A DNA stretch of 64,000 nt from Klebsiella quasivariicola (GTDB lineage Bacteria; Pseudomonadota; Gammaproteobacteria; Enterobacterales; Enterobacteriaceae), in the NCBI RefSeq assembly GCF_002269255.1, contig NZ_CP022823.1:372001-436000 (forward strand), read 5' to 3'. The translations under genes were made by a program, and so were the position numbers. Below are positions 58,818 to 64,000 of the stretch, piece after piece. Below the pieces are notes generated by a model. That model did not search any database, had not been told where the DNA came from, and was given only the letters and a program-made list of their open reading frames with translations. Each line of letters starts with the position of its first letter. The first letter of the stretch is position 1.

Positions 58818-59008
58818 TGAAAGCAAAAGAGCTGCGTGAAAAAAGCGTTGAAGAGCTGAACGCTGAGCTGCTGAACCTGCTGCGTGAGCAGTTCAACCTG
58901 CGCATGCAGGCTGCAAGTGGCCAGCTGCAACAGACTCATCTGCTGAAGCAAGTGCGTCGTGATGTTGCACGCGTTAAGACTTTACTGACTCAGAAGGCGG
59001 GTGCGTAA
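58817..59008 (+). CDS. rpmC: 50S ribosomal protein L29
   Basis: L29 sits beside L23 at the tunnel exit. The 63-residue, mostly helical protein begins MKAKELREKSVEELNAELLN. Both ends overlap neighbours by one base (TAATG). Confidence 0.98.
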   Translation: MKAKELREKSVEELNAELLNLLREQFNLRMQAASGQLQQTHLLKQVRRDVARVKTLLTQKAGA

Positions 59009-59262
59009 TGACCGATAAAATCCGTACTCTGCAAGGTCGCGTAGTTAGCGACAAAATGGAGAAATCCATTGTTGTTGCTATCGAACGTATGGTGAAACAC
59101 CCGGTTTACGGTAAATTCATCAAACGTACGACCAAACTGCACGTACATGACGAGAACAACGAATGCGGTATCGGCGACAAGGTTGAAATCCGCGAATGCC
59201 GTCCGCTGTCCAAGACTAAGTCCTGGACGCTGGTTCGCGTTGTAGAGAAAGCGGTTCTGTAA
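59008..59262 (+). CDS. rpsQ: 30S ribosomal protein S17
   Basis: S17 is a primary 16S rRNA-binding protein of the 30S body. The 84-residue OB-fold protein begins MTDKIRTLQGRVVSDKMEKS. Last gene of the S10 operon; a terminator follows at 59288. Confidence 0.99.
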   Translation: MTDKIRTLQGRVVSDKMEKSIVVAIERMVKHPVYGKFIKRTTKLHVHDENNECGIGDKVEIRECRPLSKTKSWTLVRVVEKAVL

Positions 59263-59287
59263 TAGAGTACGCATTCTCGATACGGAT

Positions 59288-59319
59288 AAACGGCTCAGCG
59301 ATGAGCCGTTTATTTTTTC
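59288..59319 (+). terminator. Terminator between the S10 and spc operons
   Basis: Arms AAACGGCTCA and TGAGCCGTTT pair perfectly (59288-59311), followed by ATTTTTTCT. The spc promoter lies just after it. Confidence 0.9.
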
Positions 59320-59342
59320 TACCCATATCTGGTTTGTGGTGT

Positions 59343-59348
59343 TATAAT
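59343..59348 (+). promoter_or_regulatory. spc operon promoter (-10)
   Basis: TATAAT at 59343-59348 lies in the sequence context of the E. coli Pspc -10 (GTTATAATGCCGCGCCCTCG). The -35 element is weak here, near 59320. Confidence 0.85.
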
Positions 59349-59427
59349 GCCGCGCCCTCGATATGGGGCTTTTTAACGACCCTAATTTTCGGGTCTCAGT
59401 AGTAGTTGACATTAGCGGAGCACTAAA

Positions 59428-60678
<1,251 letters not shown>

Positions 60679-60692
60679 GGTAGGGTTACTTA

Positions 60693-60998
60693 ATGGCTAA
60701 GCAATCAATGAAAGCACGCGAAGTAAAGCGCGTGGCTTTAGCTGATAAATTCTTCGCTAAACGCGCTGAACTGAAAGCTATCATCTCTGATGTGAACGCA
60801 ACCGACGAAGATCGTTGGAATGCCGTTCTCAAGCTGCAGACTCTGCCGCGTGATTCCAGCCCGTCTCGTCAGCGTAACCGCTGCCGTCAAACAGGTCGTC
60901 CGCATGGTTTCCTGCGGAAGTTCGGGTTGAGCCGTATTAAGGTCCGTGAAGCCGCTATGCGCGGTGAAATCCCGGGTCTGAAAAAGGCTAGCTGGTAA
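60693..60998 (+). CDS. rpsN: 30S ribosomal protein S14
   Basis: S14 is a late-assembly 30S head protein. The 101-residue form begins MAKQSMKAREVKRVALADKF and lacks the zinc-binding cysteines of the short form, so it is the zinc-independent (C-) type usual in enterobacteria. Confidence 0.99.
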   Translation: MAKQSMKAREVKRVALADKFFAKRAELKAIISDVNATDEDRWNAVLKLQTLPRDSSPSRQRNRCRQTGRPHGFLRKFGLSRIKVREAAMRGEIPGLKKASW

Positions 60999-61031
60999 TT
61001 GTCACCAATTGAATCACGGGAGTAAAGACAG

Positions 61032-61424
61032 ATGAGCATGCAAGATCCGATCGCGGATATGCTGACCCGTATCCGTAACGGTCAGGCCGCGAACAAAGCT
61101 GCGGTCACCATGCCTTCCTCCAAGCTGAAAGTGGCAATCGCCAACGTGCTGAAGGAAGAAGGTTTTATCGAAGATTTTAAAGTTGAAGGCGACACCAAGC
61201 CTGAACTGGAACTTACTCTCAAGTATTTCCAGGGCAAAGCTGTTGTAGAAAGCATTCAGCGTGTCAGCCGCCCAGGTCTGCGCATCTATAAGAAAAAAGA
61301 TGAGCTGCCGAAAGTTATGGCCGGTCTGGGTATCGCAGTTGTTTCTACCTCTAAAGGTGTTATGACTGATCGTGCAGCGCGCCAGGCTGGTCTTGGTGGC
61401 GAAATTATCTGCTACGTAGCCTAA
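61032..61424 (+). CDS. rpsH: 30S ribosomal protein S8
   Basis: S8 binds helix 21 of 16S rRNA and represses the spc operon. The 130-residue protein begins MSMQDPIADMLTRIRNGQ and ends GGEIICYVA. Confidence 0.99.
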   Translation: MSMQDPIADMLTRIRNGQAANKAAVTMPSSKLKVAIANVLKEEGFIEDFKVEGDTKPELELTLKYFQGKAVVESIQRVSRPGLRIYKKKDELPKVMAGLGIAVVSTSKGVMTDRAARQAGLGGEIICYVA

Positions 61425-61436
61425 TCGGAGGAAAAA

Positions 61437-61970
61437 ATGTCTCGTGTTGCTAAAGCACCGGTCGTTGTTCCTGCCGGCGTTGATGTAAAAATCAACGGTC
61501 AGGTTATTACGATCAAAGGTAAAAACGGCGAGCTGACTCGTACTCTCAACGATGCTGTTGAAGTTAAACATGCAGATAATGCTCTGACCTTCGGTCCGCG
61601 TGATGGTTACGCAGACGGTTGGGCTCAGGCTGGTACCGCGCGTGCCCTGCTGAACTCGATGGTTATCGGTGTTACCGAAGGCTTCACTAAGAAGCTGCAG
61701 CTGGTTGGTGTAGGTTATCGTGCAGCGGTCAAAGGGAATGTAGTAAACCTGGCTTTAGGTTTCTCTCACCCGGTTGATCATCAGCTGCCTGCGGGTATCA
61801 CTGCAGAATGTCCGACTCAGACTGAAATCGTGCTGAAAGGCGCTGATAAGCAGGTGATCGGCCAGGTTGCAGCAGATCTGCGCGCCTACCGTCGTCCTGA
61901 GCCTTACAAAGGCAAGGGTGTTCGTTACGCCGACGAAGTCGTGCGTACCAAAGAGGCTAAGAAGAAGTAA
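61437..61970 (+). CDS. rplF: 50S ribosomal protein L6
   Basis: L6 lies near the factor-binding site of the 50S subunit. The 177-residue protein begins MSRVAKAPVVVPAGVDVKIN and has the RRPEPYKGKGVRY motif near the C terminus. Confidence 0.99.
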   Translation: MSRVAKAPVVVPAGVDVKINGQVITIKGKNGELTRTLNDAVEVKHADNALTFGPRDGYADGWAQAGTARALLNSMVIGVTEGFTKKLQLVGVGYRAAVKGNVVNLALGFSHPVDHQLPAGITAECPTQTEIVLKGADKQVIGQVAADLRAYRRPEPYKGKGVRYADEVVRTKEAKKK

Positions 61971-62333
<363 letters not shown>

Positions 62334-62347
62334 GGTAGAGGTGTAAG

Positions 62348-62851
62348 ATGGCTCACATCGAAAAACAAGCTGGCGAACTGCAGGAAAAGCTGATCGCGGT
62401 AAACCGCGTATCTAAAACCGTTAAAGGTGGTCGTATTTTCTCCTTCACAGCTCTGACTGTAGTAGGCGATGGTAACGGTCGCGTTGGTTTTGGTTACGGT
62501 AAAGCGCGTGAAGTTCCAGCAGCGATCCAGAAAGCGATGGAAAAAGCCCGTCGCAATATGATTAACGTCGCGCTGAACCACGGCACCCTGCAGCACCCGG
62601 TTAAGGGTACTCACACGGGTTCTCGTGTATTCATGCAGCCGGCTTCCGAAGGTACCGGTATCATCGCCGGTGGTGCAATGCGCGCCGTTCTGGAAGTCGC
62701 TGGGGTTCGTAACGTTCTGGCTAAAGCGTATGGTTCCACTAACCCGATTAACGTGGTTCGTGCAACTATCGACGGTCTGGAAAACATGAAGTCCCCGGAT
62801 ATGGTCGCTGCCAAGCGTGGTAAATCCGTTGAAGAAATTCTGGGGAAATAA
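62348..62851 (+). CDS. rpsE: 30S ribosomal protein S5
   Basis: S5 affects accuracy and mRNA entry; spectinomycin-resistance changes map in its N-terminal loop. The 167-residue protein has VNRVSKTVKGGRIFSFTAL, the loop at wild type as far as I can see. Confidence 0.99.
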   Translation: MAHIEKQAGELQEKLIAVNRVSKTVKGGRIFSFTALTVVGDGNGRVGFGYGKAREVPAAIQKAMEKARRNMINVALNHGTLQHPVKGTHTGSRVFMQPASEGTGIIAGGAMRAVLEVAGVRNVLAKAYGSTNPINVVRATIDGLENMKSPDMVAAKRGKSVEEILGK

Positions 62852-62854
62852 ACC

Positions 62855-63034
62855 ATGGCAAAGACTATTAAAATTACTCAAACCCGCAGTGCAATCGGTC
62901 GTCTGCCGAAACACAAGGCAACGCTGCTTGGCCTGGGTCTGCGTCGTATTGGTCACACCGTAGAGCGCGAGGATACTCCTGCTGTTCGTGGTATGGTCAA
63001 CGCGGTTTCCTTCATGGTTAAAGTTGAGGAGTAA
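62855..63034 (+). CDS. rpmD: 50S ribosomal protein L30
   Basis: L30 is a small 50S protein. The 59-residue protein reads [20 protein letters not shown] onward and ends SFMVKVEE. It lies four bases after rpsE and four before rplO, and matches E. coli L30. Confidence 0.97.
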
Positions 63035-63037
63035 GAG

Positions 63038-63472
63038 ATGCGTTTAAATACTCTGTCTCCGGCCGAAGGCTCCAAAAAGGCGGGTAAACGCCTGGGTCGT
63101 GGTATCGGTTCTGGCCTCGGTAAAACCGGTGGTCGTGGTCACAAAGGTCAGAAATCTCGTTCTGGCGGTGGCGTACGTCGCGGTTTCGAGGGTGGTCAGA
63201 TGCCTCTGTACCGTCGTCTGCCGAAATTCGGCTTCACTTCTCGTAAAGCGATGATCACTGCAGAGATCCGTCTCTCCGATCTGGCTCACGTAGAAGGCGA
63301 TGTAGTAGACCTGAACGCGCTGAAAGCGGCTAACATTATCGGTGTCCAGATCGAGTTCGCGAAAGTGATCCTGTCTGGTGAGGTAACTCGTCCGGTAACT
63401 GTTCGTGGCCTGCGTGTGACTAAAGGTGCTCGTGCTGCTATCGAAGCTGCTGGCGGTAAAATTGAGGAATAA
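63038..63472 (+). CDS. rplO: 50S ribosomal protein L15
   Basis: L15 is a late-assembly 50S protein with a long basic N-terminal extension (GRGIGSGLGKTGGRGHKGQK). The 144-residue protein begins MRLNTLSPAEGSKKAGKRLG. secY follows eight bases later. Confidence 0.99.
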   Translation: MRLNTLSPAEGSKKAGKRLGRGIGSGLGKTGGRGHKGQKSRSGGGVRRGFEGGQMPLYRRLPKFGFTSRKAMITAEIRLSDLAHVEGDVVDLNALKAANIIGVQIEFAKVILSGEVTRPVTVRGLRVTKGARAAIEAAGGKIEE

Positions 63473-63479
63473 GTAGCAG

Positions 63480-64000
63480 ATGGCTAAACAACCGGGATTA
63501 GATTTTCAAAGTGCCAAAGGTGGCCTTGGCGAACTGAAACGCAGACTTCTGTTTGTGGTCGGTGCGCTGATAGTGTTCCGTATTGGCTCTTTTATTCCGA
63601 TCCCTGGTATTGATGCCGCTGTACTTGCCAAACTGCTTGAGCAACAGCGAGGCACCATCATTGAAATGTTCAACATGTTCTCTGGTGGTGCTCTCAGCCG
63701 TGCTTCTATCTTTGCACTGGGGATTATGCCGTACATTTCGGCATCGATCATCGTGCAGCTGCTGACGGTGGTTTACCAACCGCTGGCGGAACTGAAGAAA
63801 GAAGGGGAGTCTGGTCGTCGTAAGATCAGCCAGTACACCCGTTACGGTACTCTGGTGCTGGCGATATTCCAGTCGATCGGTATTGCTACCGGTCTGCCGA
63901 ATATGCCTGGTATGCAAGGCCTGGTAATTAATCCAGGCTTTGCATTCTATTTCACCGCTGTTGTCAGTCTGGTCACAGGGACTATGTTCCTGATGTGGCT
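63480..64000 (+). CDS. secY: Protein translocase channel SecY, N-terminal part
   Basis: SecY is the pore of the SecYEG translocon. The window holds the first 173 or so of about 443 residues: MAKQPGLDFQSAKGGLGELK, membrane segment 1 (about 22-42), the plug region with FNMFSGGALSRASIFALG, and segments 2-4. The gene runs off the right edge. It follows rplO in the spc operon. Confidence 0.98.
   Translation, partial: MAKQPGLDFQSAKGGLGELKRRLLFVVGALIVFRIGSFIPIPGIDAAVLAKLLEQQRGTIIEMFNMFSGGALSRASIFALGIMPYISASIIVQLLTVVYQPLAELKKEGESGRRKISQYTRYGTLVLAIFQSIGIATGLPNMPGMQGLVINPGFAFYFTAVVSLVTGTMFLMW

Overview
This window is a stretch of conserved enterobacterial chromosome. Nearly every protein can be recognised as the counterpart of an Escherichia coli K-12 gene, in almost the same order (tex/greB/ompR/envZ to the str, S10 and spc operons). 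Several departures from the K-12 order point to Klebsiella or a close relative: a cytosine deaminase gene between nirB and tsgA, no nirC between nirD and cysG, no yhf/frl cluster between cysG and trpS, and no chiA or gsp operon between tufA and rpsJ. Genus assignment is inference from gene order and protein similarity recalled from memory, not from a search.

Layout. 1-7 kb: tex fragment, greB, the ompR-envZ osmosensor pair, pckA, and the igaA-yrfG-hslR-hslO operon (envelope-stress attenuator, HAD phosphatase, ribosome rescue protein, redox chaperone). 9-16 kb: nudE, the class A penicillin-binding protein mrcA, and the divergent hofMNOPQ operon (pilus alignment proteins and secretin used for DNA uptake). 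16-23 kb: the aroK-aroB-damX-dam-rpe-gph-trpS superoperon. 23-30 kb: nirB-nirD-cysG (nitrite reduction and siroheme) behind a textbook FNR + NarL/P promoter, then codA, tsgA and ppiA. 30-36 kb: yhfG-fic-pabA, ArgR-controlled argD, the membrane protein yhfK, crp. 36-44 kb: yhfA, yheT-yheU-prkB, the ABC-F ATPase yheS, kefG-kefB-yheV. 44-48 kb: slyD, slyX, fkpA, yheO-tusDCB (tRNA 2-thiolation). 48-64 kb: the str operon (rpsL-rpsG-fusA-tufA), bfd-bfr, a short prepilin peptidase, the S10 operon (rpsJ to rpsQ) and the spc operon (rplN into secY, which runs off the window).

How it works together: much of the window is housekeeping translation and envelope biology, with several global regulatory inputs visible as DNA sites (CRP, FNR, NarL/P, ArgR, Fur, sigma-E, ribosomal-protein autoregulation). 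There is no prophage, insertion sequence, CRISPR array, rRNA or tRNA that I can see. I find no large undescribed system. The items most worth a second look are small: a pair of mutually exclusive RNA hairpins that would hide or expose the yheO ribosome-binding site, a ten-G tract that sets the hofM/hofN boundary, the altered FIC motif, the nirC gap with its GC hairpin, and the orphan short prepilin peptidase.
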